Positions 24,919-32,294 of a DNA stretch of 38,892 bases are shown in pieces. The translations under genes were made by a program, and so were the position numbers. Position 1 is the first letter of the stretch. Each line of letters opens with the position of its first letter. This stretch comes from Candidatus Sphingomonas excrementigallinarum (lineage in GTDB: Bacteria; Pseudomonadota; Alphaproteobacteria; Sphingomonadales; Sphingomonadaceae): assembly GCA_019112965.1 (NCBI GenBank), contig DXIH01000145.1, positions 1 to 38,892 on the forward strand. Reading direction: 5' to 3'. A model generated the notes under the pieces. The model saw nothing but the letters and a program-made list of their open reading frames with translations. It was not told the origin of the DNA and ran no database searches.

Positions 24919-25614
24919 TCATGCCGCCTTGTCCTTCAGAGCGTCCATCACGAGTTCCGCCGTACGGATCGCGCTCGCCGGGTTCTGGCCGGTCACCAGA
25001 TTGCCGTCGCGCAGGGCGAAGGGGGCGAAGTCCGGGCCTGCCTCATGCTGGCCGCCGAGTTCCTTGAGGCGGGTTTCGAGCAGGAAGGGCACGGCCTGGT
25101 CCAGTCCGACCGCGCGCTCCTCGCTATCGGTGAAGCCCGCGACACGTCGACCGGCGACGAAGGGCGTCCCATCCGCCTTCTTGGCCGAGACCAAGCCCGC
25201 CGGGCCATGGCAGACGGCGGCGACGATCTTGCCTGCGCGGTCGAACCGCTCCACGAGCTGCGCCAGTTCCGTGCTGCCGGGATAGTCGAACATCGTGCCG
25301 TGGCCGCCGGGCAGGAACAGCGCGTCATAGCCGTCGGGATCGATGTCGGTGAACACCGGCGTATCCGCGACCTCGGCCTTCAGCGCCTCGTCCTTCAGAT
25401 AACGCTCGACCGAGGCGTCATTCTCGCCGTCCGCATTGACGCTGCGCTGGTCGACCGGCACCGCGCCGCCCTTGATCGAGGCGAGCGTCACGTCGGCCCC
25501 GGCATCGCGAAAGACGTAATAGGGGGTGGTCAGCTCTTCCAGCCAGACGCCGGTCGGTTCGGTCCCCGGGGTCATGCGATCGGCGGACGTGGTCACCATG
25601 AGGATACGGGTCAT
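24919..25614 (-). CDS. DJ-1/PfpI (Hsp31-like) amidotransferase-fold protein
   Basis: A 231-aa protein of the type 1 glutamine amidotransferase-like fold. Nucleophile Cys135 sits in the elbow AAVCHGPAG followed by His136, and Glu26 in GVWLEELTTPYYVF matches the Hsp31-type acidic residue. FLPGGHGTMFDYP is also diagnostic. Family members act as glyoxalase III, deglycase-like or chaperone proteins against reactive carbonyls. AGGAG stands 7 nt upstream of the ATG at 25614, which fixes this start over a longer frame. It is first in a leftward set with the OYE and MRJP genes and is divergent from a LysR regulator that probably controls them. Confidence 0.92.
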   Translation of the reverse strand: MTRILMVTTSADRMTPGTEPTGVWLEELTTPYYVFRDAGADVTLASIKGGAVPVDQRSVNADGENDASVERYLKDEALKAEVADTPVFTDIDPDGYDALFLPGGHGTMFDYPGSTELAQLVERFDRAGKIVAAVCHGPAGLVSAKKADGTPFVAGRRVAGFTDSEERAVGLDQAVPFLLETRLKELGGQHEAGPDFAPFALRDGNLVTGQNPASAIRTAELVMDALKDKAA

Positions 25615-25816
25615 CGTCAAAACTCCTGCTGCGCGGACGTCGCGAACATGGGGTGCTCGCCGCCGCACCCATGACCACGAGGCCGTAGGGTTGTGCGATC
25701 CGGCAGCGGCGACCGGGCGTTCGCTTCCGTCCTTGTGCCCTTCAGATAGGTCATCGCAGGCATCAGCAAATCCAAGCGGAATGGCGATCGGCCATAAGAC
25801 AGGTTATGGAAACCAA

Positions 25817-26701
25817 ATGTCCCTCTTGCAGTTGCGTACCTTTGTCGAAGTCTATCGGCGTCGCTCGCTGAGCGAGGCCGCCCGCGCGATCGGCATCACC
25901 CAGCCCGCCGCATCCCAGCATATCGCCTCGCTCGAAGCGCAGCTGGGCCACCCCCTGTTCGATCGCCATTCGCGCGGCGTACGGCCGACGGCGATCGCCG
26001 ACGACCTGGCGGCATCGATCGGAGGCAGCCTCGACACCGCAGAAGCGGCTCTTGCCTCGGCGCGGGCGCGATCCTCGCGGATGTCCGGCACGGTGCATAT
26101 CGCGGCACCATCGGACCTTCTGGGCGAGATGATAACGCCCCGGCTGGCGCCGCTGCTGGATATGGGGCTGGACCTGCGCCTCCACATCGGCGGGCGCGAC
26201 GCCCTGTACAGCCTGTTGCTGGAAGACAAGGTGCATCTGGCCGTGACGGCATCGCAGCCCGACGATGCCCGGCTTGCCATCCACGAGCTGGGCGAGGAGG
26301 ATCTGCGCGCCGTCGCCTCGCCTGCGGTGGCCGAGCGGATGGCAGGCCAGCCGCTGGCCGACGCGCTGACACGCATACCGCATCTGGCGTACGACCTCGA
26401 TCGCCCGCTGATGCGCACCTGGCTCGAAGCCAACGGACTCGAACTGGCCCGTCAGCCCGCCCTGACCGCGCCCGACCTTCGCGTGCTGCGATCTGGGTTG
26501 TGCGCGGGGCTCGGCTGGACGGTCCTGCCCGGCTATCTGACCCACGCCGAGCGTGCCGCCTGCACGCTTGTCGAGATAGCCGCGCCGATCAGGGTGCCGC
26601 GCAACACCTTCTACCTCGTCTGGGCGCGATCGTCGCTGCGCCACCCGCGCGTCGCGCTGGCCCGCGATGCCTTGATCGCCGCGCTTCGGATGGGAGCCTG
26701 A
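25817..26701 (+). CDS. LysR-family transcriptional regulator
   Basis: A 294-aa LTTR beginning at the ATG at 25817 (MSLLQLRTFVEVYRRRSLSE). The helix-turn-helix is AARAIGITQPAASQHIASLE (about residues 19-38) and the effector-binding domain follows from about 90. The longer open frame upstream has no LTTR character. It is divergent from the DJ-1/OYE/MRJP genes over 202 bp, the standard layout for an LTTR and its target operon, so I infer that it senses an electrophile or redox-active compound. The effector is unknown. Confidence 0.9.
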   Translation: MSLLQLRTFVEVYRRRSLSEAARAIGITQPAASQHIASLEAQLGHPLFDRHSRGVRPTAIADDLAASIGGSLDTAEAALASARARSSRMSGTVHIAAPSDLLGEMITPRLAPLLDMGLDLRLHIGGRDALYSLLLEDKVHLAVTASQPDDARLAIHELGEEDLRAVASPAVAERMAGQPLADALTRIPHLAYDLDRPLMRTWLEANGLELARQPALTAPDLRVLRSGLCAGLGWTVLPGYLTHAERAACTLVEIAAPIRVPRNTFYLVWARSSLRHPRVALARDALIAALRMGA

Positions 26702-26811
26702 ATTATCGCCCCCTCAAGTCGCTGCCGACTGGCGGCCCGCAGAGGCAGATGCGGCAAGGCCATGACGGGGGCGTGCAATGTGATGCCGCCCGGCGGAAGC
26801 TCCGACGCACC

Positions 26812-26945
26812 TCAAAGCAAGCTGCGTCGGACGAAGCGTCCCAGCGCATAGGTGCTCGGCTTCGGCGTGCGCCCAAATGTCGTCCGGTCTACCGCGACCA
26901 GGCCGAATTGGCTCTTGAAGGCCCCCACCCGTAATTGTCGGGCAA
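26812..26945 (-). pseudogene. 3' remnant of a GH1 family glycosidase, frameshifted
   Basis: The gap 26702-27130 (429 bp) holds no intact gene. On the minus strand LPDNYGW (26925-26945) leads, after one missing base near 26923, into GAFKSQFGLVAVDRTTF and RTPKPSTYALGRFVRRSLL with a stop at 26812-26814. This is the family 1 glycosidase C-terminal pattern (LLDNFEW...FGLVxVDxxTxxRTPKxS). Nothing upstream of the DNYGW part reads as GH1, so only about 45 codons survive. It lies directly downstream of fecR and suggests that a glycosidase once belonged to this locus. Confidence 0.52.
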
Positions 26946-27130
26946 CGTGACCGAGCCACCATCCGTCCTACCCCAACCCGATCGGTAGCCGCCTGCCGGA
27001 AAAGAGCGAACGCGTACGTTATGACCGATGAGACGGACAAATTCGTCCCGGCACGCGCCGGAGAACCACGATCCGGCGACACTGCAGACCATGCCGAGGC
27101 CCCGCAGACTTTAGGCACTCCCACATAGGC

Positions 27131-28135
27131 TCACGGCGCGACGACGATCGAGTCCCCTTCCGGCCGGACCTGAAGCCCGTAGGCGGTATGGAGCAGGTCC
27201 AGGAACCCTGCACTATTGTCGATCTGGAAGGTGCCGCCGATCCGAATATTCGCTACGGCCGGGTCGGCGATCCGGATCGGTCGCTTGGTATAGCGATTGA
27301 AGTCCGCAACCGCGTCTTCCAAGCGCTGGTTGTTGAAGACCAACACGCCGTCCCGCCATCCGGCCATCGCATCCACCCGCCCCGGCGCGGCCAGCGCCAG
27401 GAGCGCGCCGTTCGACTGCGCGAGCGCGATGTCGCCTTGGCCGATGACCGTGGCGCGGGCGCTGGTGGCCTTGCTGGCGTCCTCGACGCGGACACGACCC
27501 GAGAGGACGGCGACCGTCACCTTTTCGTCGTCACGCCGGACGATGAAGCGCGTCCCCAGCACGGTCACGGTGCGGGGCCCCGCATGCACCACGAAGGGCG
27601 CATCCGGGCGATGCACGATATCGAAATAGGCCTCGCCCTTTTCGAGCCAGACTTCGCGCGGGTTGGGCCCTGCCGCCGTCCGCACCGCCGTGGCGGTGTT
27701 GAGTTCGATCTTGCTGCCGTCGCGCAGCGCGATGGTCCGTTGGATGCCCACGGGGGTCTGCACCAGCGCCGGTGCGGGCGCAGCCTGTGTCGGGTCGTCC
27801 GGCGACGTGCGCAAGGTCAGGCCCGTGATTCCGACGGTCAGCGCCAGGGCTGCGGCGATGGCACCCGCGGCACCGACACGCGGCCAGGTTCGGCCGCTCC
27901 TGGCCCAGTGGCGCCAGGAGCGGCGGACACGCGGCTCGCCCGGCTGGAAGCCGAGCGCTGCGACCCGGTCTGCTTCCGCCCAGCCGTGCCGAAGCCGCCA
28001 GAAGGCGGCTTTATGCGCCATCCGCTCATCCAGCCATGCGGCGAGCGCCGCGTCGTCCTCGGGGGACCAGTCGCCGCCCTCCTGGCGCACGATCCAGCGT
28101 GCGGCGGCTTCCTCGATCTCGGCGGCCTGGCTCAT
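27131..28135 (-). CDS. fecR: FecR-family anti-sigma regulator
   Basis: A 334-aa inner-membrane regulator that should hold the neighbouring ECF sigma factor and receive the signal from the TonB-dependent receptor. The N-terminal cytoplasmic DUF4880 part (AARWIVRQEGGDWSPEDDAA, about 12-31) is followed by one transmembrane helix at about 86-108 (VGAAGAIAAALALTVGITGL). The periplasmic FecR domain (GIQRTIALRDGSKIELNTAT, about 127-146; then AYFDIVHRPDAPFVVHAG and LGTRFIVRRDDEKVTV) comes next, and then a C-terminal STN-like domain (RLEDAVADFNRYTKRPIRIA). The ATG overlaps the fecI stop by 4 bp. Transcription is leftward, away from the receptor gene. Confidence 0.93.
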   Translation of the reverse strand: MSQAAEIEEAAARWIVRQEGGDWSPEDDAALAAWLDERMAHKAAFWRLRHGWAEADRVAALGFQPGEPRVRRSWRHWARSGRTWPRVGAAGAIAAALALTVGITGLTLRTSPDDPTQAAPAPALVQTPVGIQRTIALRDGSKIELNTATAVRTAAGPNPREVWLEKGEAYFDIVHRPDAPFVVHAGPRTVTVLGTRFIVRRDDEKVTVAVLSGRVRVEDASKATSARATVIGQGDIALAQSNGALLALAAPGRVDAMAGWRDGVLVFNNQRLEDAVADFNRYTKRPIRIADPAVANIRIGGTFQIDNSAGFLDLLHTAYGLQVRPEGDSIVVAP

Positions 28136-28701
28136 TGTCCGCGCACCTTGGGCCTGTGGGACGGCGCCTCGCGCCGGATCTTGCCGCTGCCGCCCAGCAT
28201 CGCATCGGCCATCGCGCGGATGCCGAGCACCAGCTGCCGCTCGATCGTGTCGATGCCGACCCCCATCCGCGCCGCGGCCTCACGGGTGGACAGCCCCTCG
28301 ATCTTGCGCAGGCGCACCACCTCGCGGCAGCGTGGCGGCAGCCGTTCGATACCGTCCTGGGCACGCCGCAGGGCGTCGCGCGCATCGAGGTGCCGGTCGG
28401 TCGCCGACAGATCGACCGCCTGCTCGACGCTTTCCATGTCGGCATATTGCTCGAACTGCACGATCCGCTCGCGCCGTGATCGGTTGACCAGGATATTGCG
28501 GGCGATCGTAAAGACATAGCCCGCGGTATTGGCCGGCAATTCCTGCCGCCCCCCGGTCAGCGCCGCCTCATATATGTCCTGCCGGATATCCATGATCTGC
28601 TCGGACGACCGCCAGTTGCGCCGCAGATAGCGGGTCAGCGACGCCTCCAGCGGAAGCACCTCGTCGCAAAACCATCGCTGCAGTTGCGCATCATCTACCA
28701 T
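28132..28701 (-). CDS. fecI: FecI-like ECF sigma factor
   Basis: A 189-aa extracytoplasmic-function sigma factor. Region 2 lies at about 22-85 (LEASLTRYLRRNWRSSEQIM, DIRQDIYEAALT, YVFTIARNILVNRSRRERIV) and region 4 at about 115-170 (GIERLPPRCREVVRLRKIEG, LSTREAAARMGVGIDTIERQ). The start is the ATG at 28701; AAGGAG at 28717-28722 is 15 nt upstream, farther than usual, and no other in-frame start lies nearer. It overlaps fecR (ATGA) and is divergent from the STN-carrying receptor. By analogy with FecI/FecR/FecA it should be released when the receptor binds substrate and then transcribe the receptor locus. Confidence 0.93.
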   Translation of the reverse strand: MVDDAQLQRWFCDEVLPLEASLTRYLRRNWRSSEQIMDIRQDIYEAALTGGRQELPANTAGYVFTIARNILVNRSRRERIVQFEQYADMESVEQAVDLSATDRHLDARDALRRAQDGIERLPPRCREVVRLRKIEGLSTREAAARMGVGIDTIERQLVLGIRAMADAMLGGSGKIRREAPSHRPKVRGQ

Positions 28702-28851
28702 CGGCCGTCCAAAGCACTCCTTTGTCAGAGGTGTCTCACCCCCGCATGACAATCGGCAACCCGAAAACCGTAACACAGAATGAGAAATCGCATTTCGGCG
28801 CGCTGTTTTAATCGGTTGTTCCGGTATTTTGCATTTTTTTGAAATTCGGCG

Positions 28852-28871
28852 TTACGGATTTGCGTCCGTAA
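28852..28871 (+). promoter_or_regulatory. Inverted repeat in the fecI/receptor divergent region
   Basis: TTACGGA (28852-28858) and TCCGTAA (28865-28871) form perfect 7-bp arms around TTTGCG, 57 bp before the receptor ATG. The 227-bp gap 28702-28928 is the most AT-rich stretch nearby and has a run of T at 28834-28840 followed by GAAATT (28841). GAAAT and TCCGT could be the -35 and -10 of an ECF promoter, but their 19-bp spacing is longer than usual. An operator or a leader hairpin is an equal possibility. Confidence 0.4.
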
Positions 28872-28928
28872 AGTGACAAACTTACCGAGGTGGCGCGAAA
28901 AGGGCGCGCTGCCAAAGGGGGGCAGCAC

Positions 28929-31900
28929 ATGAAGACGAGCATGGTTGCGCTTGCCATGGGGGCGAGCGCCTTGAGTCCGTTCGTGGTCACGCCGGTCGAT
29001 GCACAAGCCGCGCAACGGACCCCGGGTTTGAACCGCTACGACATTCCGGCCGGGGGGCTGGTCGAAGCATTGCAGGCCTGGAGCAAGATCACGCACCAGC
29101 AGATCGTCTACCGCATGGATGATGTCGGCCGCAAACAGACCAAAGGTCTGAAGGGCGAATATGGCGCGATCCCCGCGCTGCAGACGCTGCTGATCGGGAC
29201 CGGGCTGAAGACCGTCGCGACGGAGGGTGGTGCGATCGCCCTGCGCCCTTTGTCCAGCGACGAGGTCGAGGCTAATGCGACGCCCGACATCCTGGTGAAG
29301 GGCAGGAAGACCTGGTCGCTCAATACCGGCATCGAACGCACGCAGGACGACAGCCAGCCGTTCATCGTGATGGGCCGCAAGGAGATCGAACGCAGCGGCG
29401 CGCCCAATCTGGAAACGTTCCTGCGCAACCAGCTGAACGTCAATACCTCCCCTGTGCTCGGTGACCAGGCGGGCGGTGGCCTTGCGCAGGGCGGCGGCGA
29501 CAAGCCGGTCGGGCTGAGCGGCATCAATCTGCGCGGCATCGGCCTGCGCGATACGCTGATCCTGATCGACGGCCGCCGCCAGCCCGGCATCAACGTCAAC
29601 GGTGGCGACATCACGCAGCCATCGATCACCGGCATCCCGATCTCCGCGGTCGAACGGATCGAGGTGCTCGCCTCTTCGGCATCGGGCATCTACGGCAATG
29701 GCGCCTCGGGCGGCGTCATCAATATCGTGCTGCGTCGCGATTTCAAGGGCGGCGAACTGGCGCTGAACTACGACAACACGACGGATTTCGCGCAAGGGCG
29801 CGGGACCATAGATCTGACGGCAGGCGTGCCGATCGAGGGTGGTAGGACGCGGATTTCGCTGACCGGCAATTGGACGAAATCCGACCCGCTATTATACGGC
29901 GATCGTCAGAATATTCGCGAGCGCGGCATCGAGACGCTTGTCAAAAACGCGCCCGACGCCTTTTACGGCGCCTATGCCTCTCCGCCTGCCGGACAGGCCG
30001 TGAACTTCAAGTCCCTCAGCGGCGCGCCCTTGCAGCTGAAGCCCGCCTATGGCGGCCAGGTGCTGTCGTCGGCAGTCGGCAATGTGCCGATCGGCTATGC
30101 CGGATTGCAGCAGAGCGGGATCGGGCCACTGCTGGCGGGGATCGGTTCGTACAATGTGAAGCAGCCCGATACCGCGTCCGGCTTTGGCGCGCGCGCCCCG
30201 CTGATCTACCCGGTCGATCAATATAGCGGGTCGCTGGCCGTGCGGCGTCAATTCAACAATTGGCTGACGGCCTATGCCGAAGTCGGCATGTCGAACGCGA
30301 CGACGTTCAACATTTATTCGAATTCGCTGCTGACCTACATCATCAAGGCCAATGCTCCAAACAACCCATTTACCGAGTCCATCAACGTCGCGCTGCCGCC
30401 CAGCGCCAGGTACGATGTCCGTATCCGAAACACGGCATCGACCTTCCGGTCGCTGGGCGGCGCGATCATCCAATTGCCCTGGCAGTGGCAGGCCGTGGCG
30501 GAACTGGCCTATTCGCGCTCCGCATACAGGCAGGGGGAAACGCCGCCGGTTCTCCTCGACGATTTCCGCCCCCGCCTGGAGCAGGGCGTCGTCAACGGCC
30601 TCGTCGACACCACGACCTTTCCGCTGCCTGCCCCTTATTACCAGACGCCCTATTACACGCGCCGAGCGATCGGCCGGGCGTCGAACATCACGCCATCGCT
30701 GCGCGTCGCGGGACCGCTGCCCTTCACCCTGCCGGGCGGCAAGGCGCAACTGACGCTCAATACCGAAATCAATACCCAGACGGTCGACGCGACGGCGAGC
30801 ACCAACCTCACCAACAATGCGATCACGACCTACACGCCCCAGGTGAAGCAGACCTCAAGATCGATTTATGGCGAGGTCGCCTTCCCCATCCTTGGCGGCG
30901 ACCACACTCTACCCCTCGTCAAGCTGCTGGAACTGCGGATTTCGGCCCGTCACGAATCCTACACCGGCGACGGTGTGGACCCGCTGAACTGCAACGTGCC
31001 CTACACCCCGGGGCAAGCCGACTATTTCCAGACCTGCCCGCCCGCAGGGACGAACATCACCTATTCGCGTACCGGCAATTCCCATACCGACCCGAGCATC
31101 AGCATGCTGTGGTCTCCAACCGACGGCATCACGCTGCGCGGTTCCTATACGACAGGGTATCTGCCGCCGCAGCTCAGCCAGCTGGTACGCACGCCCACGG
31201 ACACGCTGCTGGTCATGGTCAAGGATGCGGCACGCGGCGGCGAGCCGATCGGCAACCAGTTCTTCGGGCTCGGATACCTGACCGGGTTCGTCGGCGGCAA
31301 CCCGGACGTCAAGCCGGAGACATCGAAGACATGGACGGCGGGCGTGATCCTGAAGCCGCACTTCCTGGACGGCCTGCGATTCTCGGTCGACTGGACGAAG
31401 ATCCACAAGAAGGACGTCTATTTCAGCCCGATCGCGCTGTTGTCGCCCTTCTTCGGCGGTACGCAGACCCAGTTCGACGCCTTCATCCAGCAGTTTCCGA
31501 ACCGGATCGTGCGGGGACCGGCATCCGACGGGTTTGCCGTCGGGCCGATCACTTCGATCGATGCCTCGATGGTCAATCTGAACTCGCTGAGCACCCAAGC
31601 CTACGACTTCACGCTCAACTATGACACGACACTGTTCGGCGGCACCCTATCGGCGCTCGGGAGGGCGACCTATGTGGACTCGCTCATCATCCAGGCCTTC
31701 GGCGACGCGCCAGCCGTCGATTATGCCGGCGTTATCACAAACTCCTTCGCCGCTGCGGGCGGCGGGTCGGGCGCGCTGCGCTGGCGGGGCAGCGGCTCCG
31801 TGCAATGGACCAAGGACGAGCTCAGCTTCGGCTGGCAGGCGCGGTATATGAGCGGCTATTACCTGATGGAAGATAAGTCGGTGGTTCAGACGCAGGGATC

Positions 31901-32099
31901 GGCCAAGGTCTCGAGCCAGATCTACCACGACATGAACATCACCTATCGCTTTCCGTTCAAGATGACGCTGCGGGCGGGTATCAACAATGTCTTCAACAAA
32001 ATGCCCCCGGTCGACGCGTCACAATTCCCTTTGTTTTACAGCCCCTTCGGCGACCCGCGACTGCGCAGCTTCTACCTGGGCGTGAGCAAGTCGTTCTGA
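28929..32099 (+). CDS. TonB-dependent receptor with N-terminal STN signalling domain
   Basis: A 1056-aa outer-membrane active-transport receptor of the transducer (FecA-like) type. I start it at the ATG at 28929, just after GGGGGG; this gives a signal peptide (MKTSMVALAMGASALSPFVV, cleavage near DAQA). Residues of about 36-115 form the STN domain (RYDIPAGGLVEALQAWSKIT, then GLKTVATEGGAIALRP), which contacts FecR. The plug domain is at about 145-280 (INLRGIGLRDTLILIDGRR, IPISAVERIEVLASSASGIYG) and the remainder is a 22-strand-type barrel that ends in GVSKSF. Divergent fecI/fecR and downstream M16 peptidase, PNGase and metalloprotease point to glycopeptide or peptide uptake rather than ferric citrate; the ligand is unproven. 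Confidence 0.94.
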   Translation: MKTSMVALAMGASALSPFVVTPVDAQAAQRTPGLNRYDIPAGGLVEALQAWSKITHQQIVYRMDDVGRKQTKGLKGEYGAIPALQTLLIGTGLKTVATEGGAIALRPLSSDEVEANATPDILVKGRKTWSLNTGIERTQDDSQPFIVMGRKEIERSGAPNLETFLRNQLNVNTSPVLGDQAGGGLAQGGGDKPVGLSGINLRGIGLRDTLILIDGRRQPGINVNGGDITQPSITGIPISAVERIEVLASSASGIYGNGASGGVINIVLRRDFKGGELALNYDNTTDFAQGRGTIDLTAGVPIEGGRTRISLTGNWTKSDPLLYGDRQNIRERGIETLVKNAPDAFYGAYASPPAGQAVNFKSLSGAPLQLKPAYGGQVLSSAVGNVPIGYAGLQQSGIGPLLAGIGSYNVKQPDTASGFGARAPLIYPVDQYSGSLAVRRQFNNWLTAYAEVGMSNATTFNIYSNSLLTYIIKANAPNNPFTESINVALPPSARYDVRIRNTASTFRSLGGAIIQLPWQWQAVAELAYSRSAYRQGETPPVLLDDFRPRLEQGVVNGLVDTTTFPLPAPYYQTPYYTRRAIGRASNITPSLRVAGPLPFTLPGGKAQLTLNTEINTQTVDATASTNLTNNAITTYTPQVKQTSRSIYGEVAFPILGGDHTLPLVKLLELRISARHESYTGDGVDPLNCNVPYTPGQADYFQTCPPAGTNITYSRTGNSHTDPSISMLWSPTDGITLRGSYTTGYLPPQLSQLVRTPTDTLLVMVKDAARGGEPIGNQFFGLGYLTGFVGGNPDVKPETSKTWTAGVILKPHFLDGLRFSVDWTKIHKKDVYFSPIALLSPFFGGTQTQFDAFIQQFPNRIVRGPASDGFAVGPITSIDASMVNLNSLSTQAYDFTLNYDTTLFGGTLSALGRATYVDSLIIQAFGDAPAVDYAGVITNSFAAAGGGSGALRWRGSGSVQWTKDELSFGWQARYMSGYYLMEDKSVVQTQGSAKVSSQIYHDMNITYRFPFKMTLRAGINNVFNKMPPVDASQFPLFYSPFGDPRLRSFYLGVSKSF

Positions 32100-32108
32100 C
32101 CGGGGTCG

Positions 32109-32147
32109 GTCGCGTCGTTTGCCTCCGTATGGGGGCAGCGACGCGAC
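32109..32147 (+). terminator. Hairpin after the receptor gene
   Basis: GTCGCGTCG (32109-32117) pairs exactly with CGACGCGAC (32139-32147), with a 21-nt loop that holds a further GCCTCC/GGGGGC pairing. It starts 9 bp past the receptor stop in the 195-bp gap before the M16 gene. No T-run follows. It could attenuate transcription into the peptidase genes and so set receptor above enzyme levels. Confidence 0.45.
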
Positions 32148-32294
32148 ACCTTGCCCACGCACACACGAAAACACCAAAGGTTCCCCGCCCGTTACGGGTT
32201 TGTGGATGCCGGTTGTCCTGAAGATGTAACGGTCCAGCACCTCGCTGTTCCGGCATTTCGAGGGCAGCATGCCCGCTCGATCAAGGAAAAGTCG

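Noticed and set aside
26714..27124. 136-aa minus-strand frame after fecR
   Set aside because: It has no domain pattern, while the GH1-like words appear in the other two frames; it is part of the decayed region.
28929..32099. Ferric-citrate receptor FecA
   Set aside because: The fecIR and STN layout is shared, but no iron-citrate ABC genes follow, and the downstream genes are peptidases and an N-glycanase.
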